Source of the DNA: Opitutaceae bacterium
GTDB taxonomy: Bacteria; Verrucomicrobiota; Verrucomicrobiia; Opitutales; Opitutaceae
Assembly (NCBI GenBank): GCA_016794785.1
Contig: JAEUHC010000010.1
Coordinates: 62,001 to 126,000 of the forward strand
Length of the DNA stretch: 64,000 nucleotides
Direction: 5' to 3'
The position numbers and the translations under genes were made by a program. The notes beneath the pieces are model-generated. The model was not told the DNA's origin. It saw nothing but the letters and a program-made list of their open reading frames with translations, and made no database searches. Positions 26,701 through 35,309 of this stretch are shown here, one piece after another (position 1 is the stretch's first letter; the number at the start of each line of letters is the position of its first letter).

Positions 26701-27636
26701 CTACTTTTTCGCGGCATCCGTCATCCCCGCGATCACGCTCCGCGCCGCCGTGCGGATGATTTCACGCTCGCCGGCATGGCCGGTCGTGAAGACGACGAGG
26801 ATGAACCTCGCGCCGCCGGGCAGCTCGATGCAGGCGGCGTCGTGGCGGGTCTGGCTCGTCCAGCCGGCCTTGGACCATAGGCGCGAACCGGGCGGCAGCG
26901 CCGGCCCGGTGAACTTCGCCTGGTCGTCGGGATCGGCACTCTTCGCCGCGGGATCACGGGAGAGGAGCGCCATCATCTCGGCGCTGCGCGCGACGCTGAC
27001 GCACTTGCCGGCGACGATCTCGGTGAAGAGGCGCGCGGTGTCATCGGTCGTGAGCATGTTGCGCTTGGGCTCGAACAGCCGGATGGCCTGCCATTCGCGG
27101 CCGTAGGGACCATCCCCCCAGGGCTTCTTGTGCGCGAGCACGCCGGTGTAGCCGAGGGAGGCGAAGTAGCTCGTCACGGCGTTGCGCTTTTCGAACCAGA
27201 CTTTGATCTCCGGGTCGGGCAGCTCGGGCCCGCTCGTGGTCCCGGTCAGGAGATCGATGAGGTAGTGGGTCGCGTCGTTGGACGAATCGACAATCATGTC
27301 GCGCATCGCGCGGCGGACTTCGGCAGTGTCGGCGATCCGGCCGTCCTCCATCCAGCGGTGCGTGGCGGCGAGGTAGAAGAGCTTGATAACGCTCGCCGGG
27401 TAAATGAGCACGTCGCCCCGCACGCTCCCGCGCCGGGGCGCCGCCGGATCACGGAGATCGACGAGGGTGATCGCCAGCTGCTCAGGCTGGAGGCCGCGGG
27501 TGCGAAAGCGCTCCACCGTGTCCGCTGCCGCGCGCTGCACGACGATGTCGAGCCGAGGATCGGCGGCGGGCTGGGCACGGAGACAGGCGAACGCCGCGAC
27601 AAAGGCGAGGAGGCCGGAAACGAAACGAATAAGCAT
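26701..27636 (-). CDS. Exported serine hydrolase, class A beta-lactamase fold
   Basis: 311 residues with a signal peptide (MLIRFVSGLLAFVAAFACLRAQ). The active-site SxxK is Ser82-Val-Ile-Lys85 in YPASVIKLFYL; SSNDATHYL supplies the SDN-like motif, and WSKAGWTS occupies the place of KTG. In true class A enzymes the third motif is KTG; here it is KAG, so a beta-lactamase function is doubtful and a peptidase or esterase role is possible. Start at 27636 chosen because the signal peptide begins there; two other ATGs lie upstream. Neighbours suggest nothing specific. Confidence 0.85.
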   Translation of the reverse strand: MLIRFVSGLLAFVAAFACLRAQPAADPRLDIVVQRAAADTVERFRTRGLQPEQLAITLVDLRDPAAPRRGSVRGDVLIYPASVIKLFYLAATHRWMEDGRIADTAEVRRAMRDMIVDSSNDATHYLIDLLTGTTSGPELPDPEIKVWFEKRNAVTSYFASLGYTGVLAHKKPWGDGPYGREWQAIRLFEPKRNMLTTDDTARLFTEIVAGKCVSVARSAEMMALLSRDPAAKSADPDDQAKFTGPALPPGSRLWSKAGWTSQTRHDAACIELPGGARFILVVFTTGHAGEREIIRTAARSVIAGMTDAAKK

Positions 27637-27704
27637 GCCGCCGGGCATGACGCACGGAGTGTCCGAGGGCAATGCCGGCTGCGCTGGGCCGGACTACCGG
27701 AAGA

Positions 27705-28592
27705 TCATTTCGCCGCCGCGAGGAACTTTTGGTCGGCGAGAAACTCGCGGAACTGGCGGACCCAGCCGCCGACCGGCGGGGGCGCCGGCTTGTTGGCCTC
27801 ACGGATGCCAAAGCCGTGGCCGGCGCTCGCGTAAACGTGGAAATCCGTGGGCACGCCGGCCTGCTTGAACAGCAGGTAAACGTTGGCGAGGCCCTCGGCG
27901 ATGTCCTTGCGGTCGTTGAAGCCGCACGCGAGGAAGGCCGGCGGCGCACCCTTCACGGGCGCGATGAGGCCGGACTTGCCCGGATAGATCAGGCCTTGGA
28001 AATCGGGCCGCGAGTTTTCGCGCTCGATGGGATCGGTGGCGTCGGGCTTGCCGGGCTCGGCGCGCATCGCGGCTTGGGCGACGATTTCGCCGCCGGCGGA
28101 GAAGCCGACCATGCCGACGGCGTTCGCGCGCACGCCCCACTCCTGCGCGCGGCTGCGCACGAGGCGCACGGCGCGCTGCCCATCGGCCACGCCATGCACG
28201 TCCCACTTATAGGGCTGGGGCGTGCCGGCGGGATTGGCCTCGTCGTTGCCGAGGCGATGCTTGAGCACGAATGCGGCGATGCCGTGGTCAGCGAGCCACT
28301 GCGCGACGCCGTAGCCTTCGTTATTGATCGAGAGGTTGCGGTGGCCGCCGCCCGGCACGACGATCACGGCGCAGCCGGTGGCCTTGTCCGGCGCCGGCAG
28401 GTAAACGGTGAGCGACGGGTGGTGGATGTTACTCACGTTGGAGCCGGTGGCGTTGAGCTTCTCCGGCTCGGCCCGGCGCGCCTCGGAACCGGGCGCACCG
28501 GCGGGCCAGAGCGGGAAGATGGGCTTTGGGTCGGCGGCGAGTGCAGCGGCAGTCGCCAGCATGAAGGAAACGAGGAGGGGAATGGTTTTCAT
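27705..28592 (-). CDS. Secreted alpha/beta hydrolase (acetylesterase-like)
   Basis: 295 residues with signal peptide MKTIPLLVSFMLATAAALAA. The oxyanion region is VIVVPGGGHRNLS, the nucleophile elbow GFSAGGE, and the catalytic His lies in SAGHGFGIR near the C-terminus. The pattern is that of carbohydrate acetyl or feruloyl esterases (BD-FAE / dienelactone hydrolase-like) often annotated as acetylxylan esterase. It lies 23 bp after the PL22 gene in the same direction, so the two are probably cotranscribed; removal of acetyl groups from pectin fragments is a plausible job, inferred from this. The frame is open far upstream, but the signal peptide fixes the start. Confidence 0.88.
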   Translation of the reverse strand: MKTIPLLVSFMLATAAALAADPKPIFPLWPAGAPGSEARRAEPEKLNATGSNVSNIHHPSLTVYLPAPDKATGCAVIVVPGGGHRNLSINNEGYGVAQWLADHGIAAFVLKHRLGNDEANPAGTPQPYKWDVHGVADGQRAVRLVRSRAQEWGVRANAVGMVGFSAGGEIVAQAAMRAEPGKPDATDPIERENSRPDFQGLIYPGKSGLIAPVKGAPPAFLACGFNDRKDIAEGLANVYLLFKQAGVPTDFHVYASAGHGFGIREANKPAPPPVGGWVRQFREFLADQKFLAAAK

Positions 28593-28615
28593 CAGGGAGG
28601 AAAACAAAACTCGGT

Positions 28616-29923
28616 TCAGCGCGCAGCCTTGGCAATCTCCACGGCGTAGGCGTGCGTGATGCCGCGGCCGTTGGGGAGGCGACTGTGGAAGTTGCCTGAA
28701 AAGATCAGCCACTTGGCGTCTTTCGTGAAATGCAGGTTGGGCTCCACGCCACCGTCCTTCGAGTAGTTGTGGTTCGACATGTCCACGAGCCGCTCGGCCT
28801 GCAGATAGCCGGTCTCGATGAGTTCGCGTTTGTCGGCGAAAGATTTCCCGCGAGCCAGCACCGGCCGAAACAGATACATCCACATGCCGTTGCCGCCGGG
28901 CACGCGCGTGCCATCCATGCGCGACGAGGCCACGCTGCCCGGCCCGCCGCCGTCGCCGGCGAAGAGCGTGCCGTCGTAGGAGACCGTGTAGTGGACGCTC
29001 CACTCGGCGCGGTCGTGGAGATACCACGTGCGCTTGCCGGTCGCGAGTTCGACGCCCGCGAGCCAGAACACGCCGCTCTTCGGCGTCTGGAGATCATACC
29101 AGACCATCTTGCCGTCTTTGCTGAAGAACTCGTGGCCTTCGATCTCCATGTGCATCGTGCGCTCGTGGAGCAGGCGCGCGGGGCCGCCATCGGCGCGGAT
29201 CGTCCACGTGCGATCAACCCAGTGCCACGGGCCCTCGTGGCAGAACAGAATCTGCTGCGGATCGGTGGGCGAGACCTGGAGGTGGTTGGTCCAGTCGTTC
29301 TCGAGGTGGAGCACCTTGAATTCGCCGGTCTGGATGTTGACCGTGTAGATCATCTTGGGCGTGCCGGCGGCCCACTGGCTCGCGAGGCTGCCACCCGTGC
29401 CGGGATCGCCAGGCGGCGGCGTGCGCGGGACGACCTTGCCATCGGGATCGGGGCCGATGCCGACGAGGAGGGTCTCGTCGCAGTTCACGGCAAACTGCGC
29501 GCCGCGCGCCTGCGAGGGGAGCTTGATCAAGGTGCGGCGCGCCTGCGTGTCGAGGTGCACGGCCATCAGCGCGCCCGCCGCGCGATCGACGTAGTAGGCC
29601 TCGCGCGTGCGCCACGCGGTCGTGATCGGGCTGACGTTGGGGACGACGACCGGCTTCGGCGGCTCGGCGCCGAGCTTCGTGATGTCGACGACGATCATGC
29701 CCTGCCGGCCGCGGAGGATGACCTTGTCGCCCTCCGGCGTGAGCGCGTGCTGGTGAAAATACAAACTGCCGCCACCCTCATCGGGCGAGAGGCGGATGAC
29801 GCGATGGCCGGTCTTCTCGTCAATCCAGTCGCGCGGCGGCGGCGGGAGCGCGGGGGCTTCGGCGCCGAGCGCCGAAAGCGCGGACAGCAAGAACAAGGGC
29901 AACAGACAGGCGGACGACTTCAT
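28616..29923 (-). CDS. Oligogalacturonate lyase, polysaccharide lyase family 22
   Basis: Splits unsaturated or saturated digalacturonate from pectin into 5-keto-4-deoxyuronate units. 435 residues with a signal peptide (MKSSACLLPLFLLSALSALG), so it is probably periplasmic, whereas enterobacterial Ogl is cytoplasmic. The product is a seven-bladed propeller; recognisable blocks are DEKTGHRVIRLSPDEGG, FHQHALTPEGDKV, NHLQVSPTDPQQILFCHEGP and MHMEIEGHEFFSKDG, which supply the metal-binding His and Gln residues. First gene of a likely two-gene operon with the esterase. Confidence 0.88.
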   Translation of the reverse strand: MKSSACLLPLFLLSALSALGAEAPALPPPPRDWIDEKTGHRVIRLSPDEGGGSLYFHQHALTPEGDKVILRGRQGMIVVDITKLGAEPPKPVVVPNVSPITTAWRTREAYYVDRAAGALMAVHLDTQARRTLIKLPSQARGAQFAVNCDETLLVGIGPDPDGKVVPRTPPPGDPGTGGSLASQWAAGTPKMIYTVNIQTGEFKVLHLENDWTNHLQVSPTDPQQILFCHEGPWHWVDRTWTIRADGGPARLLHERTMHMEIEGHEFFSKDGKMVWYDLQTPKSGVFWLAGVELATGKRTWYLHDRAEWSVHYTVSYDGTLFAGDGGGPGSVASSRMDGTRVPGGNGMWMYLFRPVLARGKSFADKRELIETGYLQAERLVDMSNHNYSKDGGVEPNLHFTKDAKWLIFSGNFHSRLPNGRGITHAYAVEIAKAAR

Positions 29924-30013
29924 GGTGGGGGATGCCGGACGAGACGCATCGCGCTCGCCGGCGATGCTGATCATCCTGTCTGGACAGTCCGGCACAGCGG
30001 CCGCCGCCGAGAA

Positions 30014-30667
30014 TCACGCCTTCGCGGGTCCGGGCGGCAGGTGCCCGCCGGCCACGATCTCGGCGAGCATCGCCTCGGCGTGGCGCCAGAGTTCGGCGGA
30101 GCCGTCGGCGATGTGGCGGTTGCGCGCGACCACGCGATCGTGCGTCACGCCGTGGCGCGCCCAGCCGGCGCCCTGCGCACGGCAGTTGAGCAGCACGGGC
30201 TGGAACCGGTCGCACGCGGTGGCGAATTTCGCCTCGGGCGTGGCCTTGGCCTCAAACTCGTCCCACAGCGCGCGAAACTCCGCCGCCTGGTCCGCCGGGA
30301 GCAGCCCGAAGATCCGATCCGCGGCGCGCGCCTCGCGCTCGTGCTGCTGCGCCATCGCGGCGGTGTCGTAGGCGAACGTGTCTCCCGCGTCGATCTCCAC
30401 GAGGTCGTGCACGATGAGCATCTTCAGGACGTGCAGCACATCGAGGCCCGGCCAGTTGGCGTGCTCGGCGAGCACGATCACGCAGAGGCAGAGGTGCCAC
30501 GAATGCTCGGCGTCGTTCTCGGCGCGGCGGCTCTGCGTGTTGAGCGTCTGGCGAAAAACTTCCTTCAGCTTGTCGCACTCGGCGATGAACGCGATCTGGC
30601 GGACGAGGCGTTGCGCGGCGGAGGAATCGAAGTCGGAGGTGGAACCCACGCAGCCCACGAAAGGCAC
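30014..30667 (-). CDS. HD-domain phosphohydrolase (YfbR/HDDC2-like)
   Basis: 217-residue metal-dependent phosphohydrolase, probably a 5'-deoxynucleotidase. The HD site is complete: ENDAEHSWH (His55), LIVHDLVEIDAGD (His87-Asp88) and a later DRFQPVLLN aspartate. Start uncertain: the ATG at 30667 is used, but residues 1-14 correspond to a TTCGTGGG-rich stretch that resembles spacer DNA, so the true start may be a GTG a few codons later. A decayed partial copy of the 5' part of this gene lies 0.8 kb away at 31375-31665, in the same orientation, with the DUF2975 gene between. Confidence 0.85.
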   Translation of the reverse strand: MPFVGCVGSTSDFDSSAAQRLVRQIAFIAECDKLKEVFRQTLNTQSRRAENDAEHSWHLCLCVIVLAEHANWPGLDVLHVLKMLIVHDLVEIDAGDTFAYDTAAMAQQHEREARAADRIFGLLPADQAAEFRALWDEFEAKATPEAKFATACDRFQPVLLNCRAQGAGWARHGVTHDRVVARNRHIADGSAELWRHAEAMLAEIVAGGHLPPGPAKA

Positions 30668-30807
30668 GAAAGCGGCGCGGGCAATCGCAGAGGCTTCTCC
30701 TGACCATTATGCGCCACGCCCAGTCCCACGCGATTTTCTCAGTGGGCGTCGAATAAAGCCCGACCAAGTAGCGGTGGGCAACGGAGTGCCCGCCCTGCCC
30801 CTTCGGC

Positions 30808-31293
30808 TCAGTCTTGGCGGCTGGCGGAATGCCCCAGGGTCTCTTGCAGCTTTCGCGCGCACAGCGTCGCCGCGATCGTGGTGATGCTCGCCGCCAGGAA
30901 AATGAGGCCGCCCATGACGACTCCCGCCGGCCGGTCATCCGGGTCGCCCCACGCCACGACGCAAACGAGTCCGCCTACCACGAAACCGATGAAGACGAGC
31001 AGGCAACGCCGGATGGCGCGCAACGCCTCCACGGTCACCTGCGAGAACGCCCCGTGTCGTCCGGCGTGCCCGAACAGCCCAAACGCCCGGTGGAGCGCCA
31101 CGAAAAACGGGATCGAGCCCACATAGACATACGCGAGGAAAGGATCCTTGAAGTAGATCTCAAAGACCGTGGCCTGGGCATTCCGGCCCTCGAGGTGCGG
31201 CTCCCACAGCAGGAACACGAGCACGCCGCTGCCGATGAGGACAATGGCGGCCTGCAGAAACAAGGCCGTGCTACGGTTCAGGGTTGGGCTCAT
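30808..31293 (-). CDS. DUF2975 family membrane protein
   Basis: 161 residues with four membrane helices (about 10-30, 53-72, 95-117, 124-146). The opening MSPTLNRSTALFLQAAIVLIG and the loop FLLWEPHLEGRNAQATVFEIYFKDPFLAY fit the DUF2975 family. Members in other bacteria are often encoded next to a small XRE/YozG-type regulator; none is seen here. Function unknown. The gene is bracketed by direct repeats: the intact HD gene on one side and its decayed copy on the other. Confidence 0.82.
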   Translation of the reverse strand: MSPTLNRSTALFLQAAIVLIGSGVLVFLLWEPHLEGRNAQATVFEIYFKDPFLAYVYVGSIPFFVALHRAFGLFGHAGRHGAFSQVTVEALRAIRRCLLVFIGFVVGGLVCVVAWGDPDDRPAGVVMGGLIFLAASITTIAATLCARKLQETLGHSASRQD

Positions 31294-31374
31294 GGCCGAC
31301 GAGCATGACGCGACTCGGTGAAGCGAGGATGAAGTGGTGATGAATGCGGCGTGAAATCGGGCCGGAGACTCGGA

Positions 31375-31665
31375 GCGGGTTTTGAGTGCGGCGGCAATGC
31401 GTGTTGAAAGTCTGCCGGAAAATCTGGCAGTGGGTCAGTTTGCTTCTGATCGAAACTGTGGGAGCGGGTTTACCCCGCGACACGTCGTGGCGTAAAGCCC
31501 CTCCCACAACCAATCTGACCCACTACCGAAGGTCTCCTTCAGCTTGTAGCACTCGGCGATGAACGCGATCTGGCAGACGAGGCGTTGTGCTGCGGAGGAA
31601 GGAGAGTCGGAGGTGGAGCCCACGAAATACACGAACCACACGAAATGACGGCGGGCAATGGTAGA
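31375..31665 (-). pseudogene. Decayed duplicate of the HD gene 5' part, split by repeat copy C
   Basis: On the minus strand the bases right of the 102-bp element read FVGSTSDSPSSAAQRLVCQI..AECYKLKET, closely matching the start of the intact HD gene at 30014-30667 (GSTSDFDSSAAQRLVRQI). Left of the element the same strand continues FRQTFNTHCRRTQN, matching FRQTLNTQSRRAEN. The coding match then stops. The 102-bp element sits exactly between KLKE and FRQT. The segment has no full HD motif and cannot be functional. The similarity seems to extend slightly upstream of the intact gene's start. Confidence 0.85.
31426..31527. repeat. 102-bp inverted-repeat element, copy C, inserted in gene remnant
   Basis: Ends GGCAGTGGGTCAG and CTGACCCACTACC. 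It interrupts the HD-gene remnant, and the intact paralogue gives the empty site. Flanks GAAAATCT (31418-31425) and GAAGGTCT (31528-31535) match at 6 of 8, fitting an 8-bp target duplication that has since mutated. This is the strongest sign that the element moves. Confidence 0.9.
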
Positions 31666-31761
31666 GACCTTGTCGCCGTCGCGCGCAAACTTACCGTCCT
31701 TCAATGCCTCCTCAAAAACCCCGACCTCCAGCACGTTTGCGGAACACCGTTGCGAGCCACG

Positions 31762-32502
31762 TTAGGCGATCGTCAGGTGCGTAGCATCCTGAGGTAAATT
31801 GTGCGGGGTGACCGACCCAAGAGCCAACAGCGTCGTTTCTGAACTCCACGGCTTCCCGAGAGTGGGATCAGGAACACAGGCATACCAGTAGCAAATTCGC
31901 ATAATCCCAAAGTGGTAGCTCCAAATGTAGTGATGCTCAGTCTTGGTAACGAGATTCCTCTGGGTCGTTATCAAGGGTCCAATCCCAGCAGTCTTCCCTA
32001 ACCCAAATGGAATACCCAGCGGGAACTGATCGAGAGCGAAACTGAGCCGTAACTTAGAAGTGCTGTTGGAAGCCGTGACGAGTCGGACCAAATCTGCTGG
32101 GACTACAAATCCACTCTCGGCTAAGTCGCAGCCGAGATGCTTCGCAAAGTAACGATACATGTCCGTTGAGGAAGAGGCAGCCCGAACTCCAAAAACATCC
32201 CCAAGATCAATGACTTTCTCTCGCAGCAGACGCTCATCATTCTTCAGGCAGTAGCGCGCGAAGTGCTCAAACGCCTGATCGTGCTTTTGAGTGCGCTGGT
32301 TGTTGCAGGCTGCGCAAATCACAGCCGAATACTTGATGTGCCGAGAGTTCGGCCCTTGCAGATCTGTAATGCGCCCGTTCTTGCCGTGGGATAATTTTCG
32401 GGATCCGAGATAAGGTCCCGCGCCATAAATGTCGGTAAGGATCGTTTTCTTGATCTTGTGCTCGCGCGAATCGGCGGCGTTTCCACAAATCCAGCAGTTC
32501 AT
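31762..32502 (-). CDS. HNH-like zinc-binding protein, AT-richer, probably acquired
   Basis: 246 residues. The N-terminus has a treble-clef/HNH_5-like arrangement: Cys3-x2-Cys6 (CWICGN), EH at 14-15 in SREHKIKKTIL, then Cys63-x2-Cys66-Asn67 (ICAACNNQRT). In HNH_5-type nucleases the EH and CxxCN elements form the metal site, so a nuclease is likely, but the downstream 170 residues are not recognised. Base composition and codon use are clearly AT-richer than neighbours, a sign of transfer. The start ATG (MNCWICGNAAD) is 38 bp upstream of the next gene's stop; the open frame upstream is spurious. Could be a solitary defence or mobile-element-derived gene. Confidence 0.7.
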   Translation of the reverse strand: MNCWICGNAADSREHKIKKTILTDIYGAGPYLGSRKLSHGKNGRITDLQGPNSRHIKYSAVICAACNNQRTQKHDQAFEHFARYCLKNDERLLREKVIDLGDVFGVRAASSSTDMYRYFAKHLGCDLAESGFVVPADLVRLVTASNSTSKLRLSFALDQFPLGIPFGLGKTAGIGPLITTQRNLVTKTEHHYIWSYHFGIMRICYWYACVPDPTLGKPWSSETTLLALGSVTPHNLPQDATHLTIA

Positions 32503-32540
32503 GGCCGTGCGTAGCGCCGAATGCCGGGCGTAAAGCCCGA

Positions 32541-35216
32541 CTACTTCACGCTCTTGATGTAAAGCACGAGCGACTCGAGCTGCGATTCGCTCAGCATGCC
32601 GGCGTAGCTGGGCATAGCGAATTCGCCCTTCTCGAAACCGGCCGCGATCTTCGCGGGGGCGTTGAGGATCGATTCGCGGAGGTAGGCGTCGTCGGCGGTG
32701 ATGGTCGCGGGCTTGCCTTCGATGAAGACCGCGCGCTGCGAACCGGCGAGGCCCTTCCACGTGGGACCGGAGCGATCCGCCATGCGGTTGGCCGACTCGA
32801 AGTGGCACGCGACGCACGCGAAGAGCTGCGCGACGCGTTTGCCCTCGTCGATGCTCACCGGGCCCGCGGCCTGCGCCACCGCCGCGCGGGGCGTGAGATC
32901 AATCGTGATGTCGCCGAAGCCCTCGGCGCGCGGATCGAATTTCGCGAGCTCGTAGGGCGTGGTGTAGGCGTTGTCGTCGAAGGCGAGGCCGGCGGTCGTC
33001 GCCAGCGACCAGCCGACGCGGAGCTGCTCAACCGGTTTCATACCCGGGACGCCGATGAAGACGCTGCGGCCGTCGCGCGAGAGATACGCGCTGCTCGGCA
33101 CGAGCGAGTCCTGGCCGGGCGTGCCGTCGGCCTTGAACTGCGGCGAGCCGTATTTGGCGGTGCGCTGGTAGCCCCACGTCTGGAGCGAGTAGCTCGCGGG
33201 ATCGGCGGCCTTTTTCGGATCGAGCGCGACGTCGAAGGTGAGCAGCACGCCCTGCTCCATCGGCACGACCGCGCGCGGGATCGTGACGGGCGCGCCGGGG
33301 TTGTGGCGCACGCGGCCGAGGCCGGCGGGGACATCGAGCACGTTGCCCCAGCCGAGCACCTGGAATCCGGCGACGTAGAACTGGCCGTCGCGCGGGTTCA
33401 CGGCGCCGTTGAGCGGGGTGAACTCAAACGCACGCGTCACGCTCACCACCGCGGCCTGGAGGCGCGACGTGCGCTCGTTGAGCAGCACGCGAAAGAGCTC
33501 GGGCTTGTTGAAGCCGATGTGGACGAGCGCGTCGTTGAGCGGACCCATCCGCGCGCCGAAGAGCCACGCCTGCGAAAGGGCCGAGGTGTTGATCGGGTGC
33601 GGAATCCACGTGAGCGGCTCCGCCGGCGGCGACGGGTATTTTTCCTTGGGCTGGAACGGCGCGAGAAAACCGTAGAACTGCCGGTCGCGCACGATGTGCA
33701 GCGGCGTCGAGGGGATGTAATGGCCCTGCTGGTCGCTCGAGGTGACGAGGCCGGTGCGCACGTTGACGCCGATGTTGGGCTGGCGGAAGCCGTAGCCGAG
33801 CACCGTCGAGCTGCGGCCGTCCGCCGAGATGCGCAGGACGCTGCCGTTGTGCTTGCCGAGGGTCGTCGCCTGCTGTCCGCCCTTGGCGATCACAAACTCG
33901 CCGCCGGGCGCGAGACGGATTTGCGCGGGAAATTCGCGCATGTCGGCCGTTTGCCCGAAGCAGTTGGAAAACATCTCGTGCACATCGGCCTCGCCGTCGC
34001 CATCCGTGTCGCGCAAGCGCCAGACGCCGTTCTTGTCGAAGGCGAAAATCTCATCGTTGCGAATCGCGACCGTCATCGGCTCGTGCAGGCCGGAGGCGAA
34101 GCGCCGCCAGCGCACGCCACCCGCAGCCTCGCCGAGCCCGCGTGCGAGCCACACGTCGCCATCGAGCGTGGGCAGCACGCCTGTGCCATCGCTGAGAAAC
34201 TGGATGTCTGCCGGGCGCACGCCGCGGCGCCACGGATTTTTTTCCGGCAACGCGATGTGATCGACCACGTAGGCGTCCTTGGCCGTCGAGAGCTTGATCG
34301 TGGTCGCGACTTCCTGCGGCCAGCGCGGCGCGGGGCGGGCAGCCGGGATCGCGCGCGGTTGGAGCGCGGCGACCGTGCCGCCCGAGGAAAACGCCACCGC
34401 CAGCGCGAGCGGCTGCGCGCGCGGTGCGACACGCACGGTCCAGAGGGATTTCTCCTCACCGAGGACCGCGGCACCTTCGCCGCCGGCCATCGTGATCGCG
34501 GTGCCGGGGGCCTTGCGGCCGAGCACGAGCCGCAACGGCTCGCGCGCGGCGCCGACTTCGAGGTGCCGCTCAATCACGGGCTGGCCGTTTTGTTCGGAGA
34601 CGGTGAACCAGTCGCGGATGGCAGCGCCGCCGGCGGAATATTCGAGGACGACGCCGTCGCGCACGAGGCGCAGGGCGTTGAAGCGGCCCATCGCCTCCGG
34701 CAGCGGACCGCGGCCGACCTCCTCCGGGCTCGGCGCCGGTTCGCGCGGATCATCGAGCGACAGCCGATCGCCAGCCTGCCAGCCGGGATAAATCCCCGCG
34801 GCGAGCCACATGGCGCCGACGGGCGTAGGCAAGTCGGTCTGGCCGCCGGGGGTCTTGCGGCCGACGTCGTGGTAGGAGCCGGGCGCGAGGGCCGAGGGCT
34901 TCACGCCCGCGCCGCGCCACACCGCGGAGACGCGCAGCAAATCCGGATCGAAACACACCCAGCAATCGCGGCCGAGGTTCAGGATGATGCCGCGCGGGGT
35001 GAGATTGTCGGCCGGCAGATCCGCGCCGGCCTTGCGGGCATCGAGCACGCTGGAGAAAAACGGAAAGTCCGGCTCAACCCACGCCGCGAGCGGCGAGTCC
35101 GCCACCGGGGCGGCCTTGCGGGTGGAGTTTTTCTTTTTCGAGCCCCCGGCATCGGCGGCGGGAAGGCCGGAAACAAGGAAGCACGCGGCGACGAGCGAGG
35201 CAGCAAGACGAAGCAT
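32541..35216 (-). CDS. Large secreted mono-haem c-type cytochrome protein (DUF6797-like)
   Basis: 891 residues with signal peptide (MLRLAASLVAACFLVSGLPA). The N-terminal two thirds resemble the PVC-group haem-binding/glucose-sorbosone dehydrogenase-like propellers (FDKNGVWRLRDTDGDGEADV, GSVLRISADGRSSTVLGYGFRQPN), and the C-terminus (about 790-890) is a cytochrome c domain with CVACH as haem site and MPSYAGMLSESQLESLVLYIKSV carrying the distal Met. Probably a periplasmic oxidoreductase acting on a sugar or polyol; the substrate is unknown. Family name from memory only. Start set by the signal peptide. Confidence 0.8.
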   Translation of the reverse strand: MLRLAASLVAACFLVSGLPAADAGGSKKKNSTRKAAPVADSPLAAWVEPDFPFFSSVLDARKAGADLPADNLTPRGIILNLGRDCWVCFDPDLLRVSAVWRGAGVKPSALAPGSYHDVGRKTPGGQTDLPTPVGAMWLAAGIYPGWQAGDRLSLDDPREPAPSPEEVGRGPLPEAMGRFNALRLVRDGVVLEYSAGGAAIRDWFTVSEQNGQPVIERHLEVGAAREPLRLVLGRKAPGTAITMAGGEGAAVLGEEKSLWTVRVAPRAQPLALAVAFSSGGTVAALQPRAIPAARPAPRWPQEVATTIKLSTAKDAYVVDHIALPEKNPWRRGVRPADIQFLSDGTGVLPTLDGDVWLARGLGEAAGGVRWRRFASGLHEPMTVAIRNDEIFAFDKNGVWRLRDTDGDGEADVHEMFSNCFGQTADMREFPAQIRLAPGGEFVIAKGGQQATTLGKHNGSVLRISADGRSSTVLGYGFRQPNIGVNVRTGLVTSSDQQGHYIPSTPLHIVRDRQFYGFLAPFQPKEKYPSPPAEPLTWIPHPINTSALSQAWLFGARMGPLNDALVHIGFNKPELFRVLLNERTSRLQAAVVSVTRAFEFTPLNGAVNPRDGQFYVAGFQVLGWGNVLDVPAGLGRVRHNPGAPVTIPRAVVPMEQGVLLTFDVALDPKKAADPASYSLQTWGYQRTAKYGSPQFKADGTPGQDSLVPSSAYLSRDGRSVFIGVPGMKPVEQLRVGWSLATTAGLAFDDNAYTTPYELAKFDPRAEGFGDITIDLTPRAAVAQAAGPVSIDEGKRVAQLFACVACHFESANRMADRSGPTWKGLAGSQRAVFIEGKPATITADDAYLRESILNAPAKIAAGFEKGEFAMPSYAGMLSESQLESLVLYIKSVK

Positions 35217-35309
35217 GCCGGAACGAAAGACCATGCGGTCGCACTTGGCCAGCCTGCGAAACGTCATGACCGGACACGCCATGACAAACCCACCCGCGGT
35301 GGAAATTCG

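Noticed and set aside
27705..29027. Extended N-terminus of the esterase
   Set aside because: The extension overlaps the PL22 gene out of frame; a clear signal peptide starts at 28592.
28730..30703. Long plus-strand open frame opposite PL22 and the HD gene
   Set aside because: Composition is a mirror of the minus-strand genes, with no recognisable domain; typical high-GC shadow.
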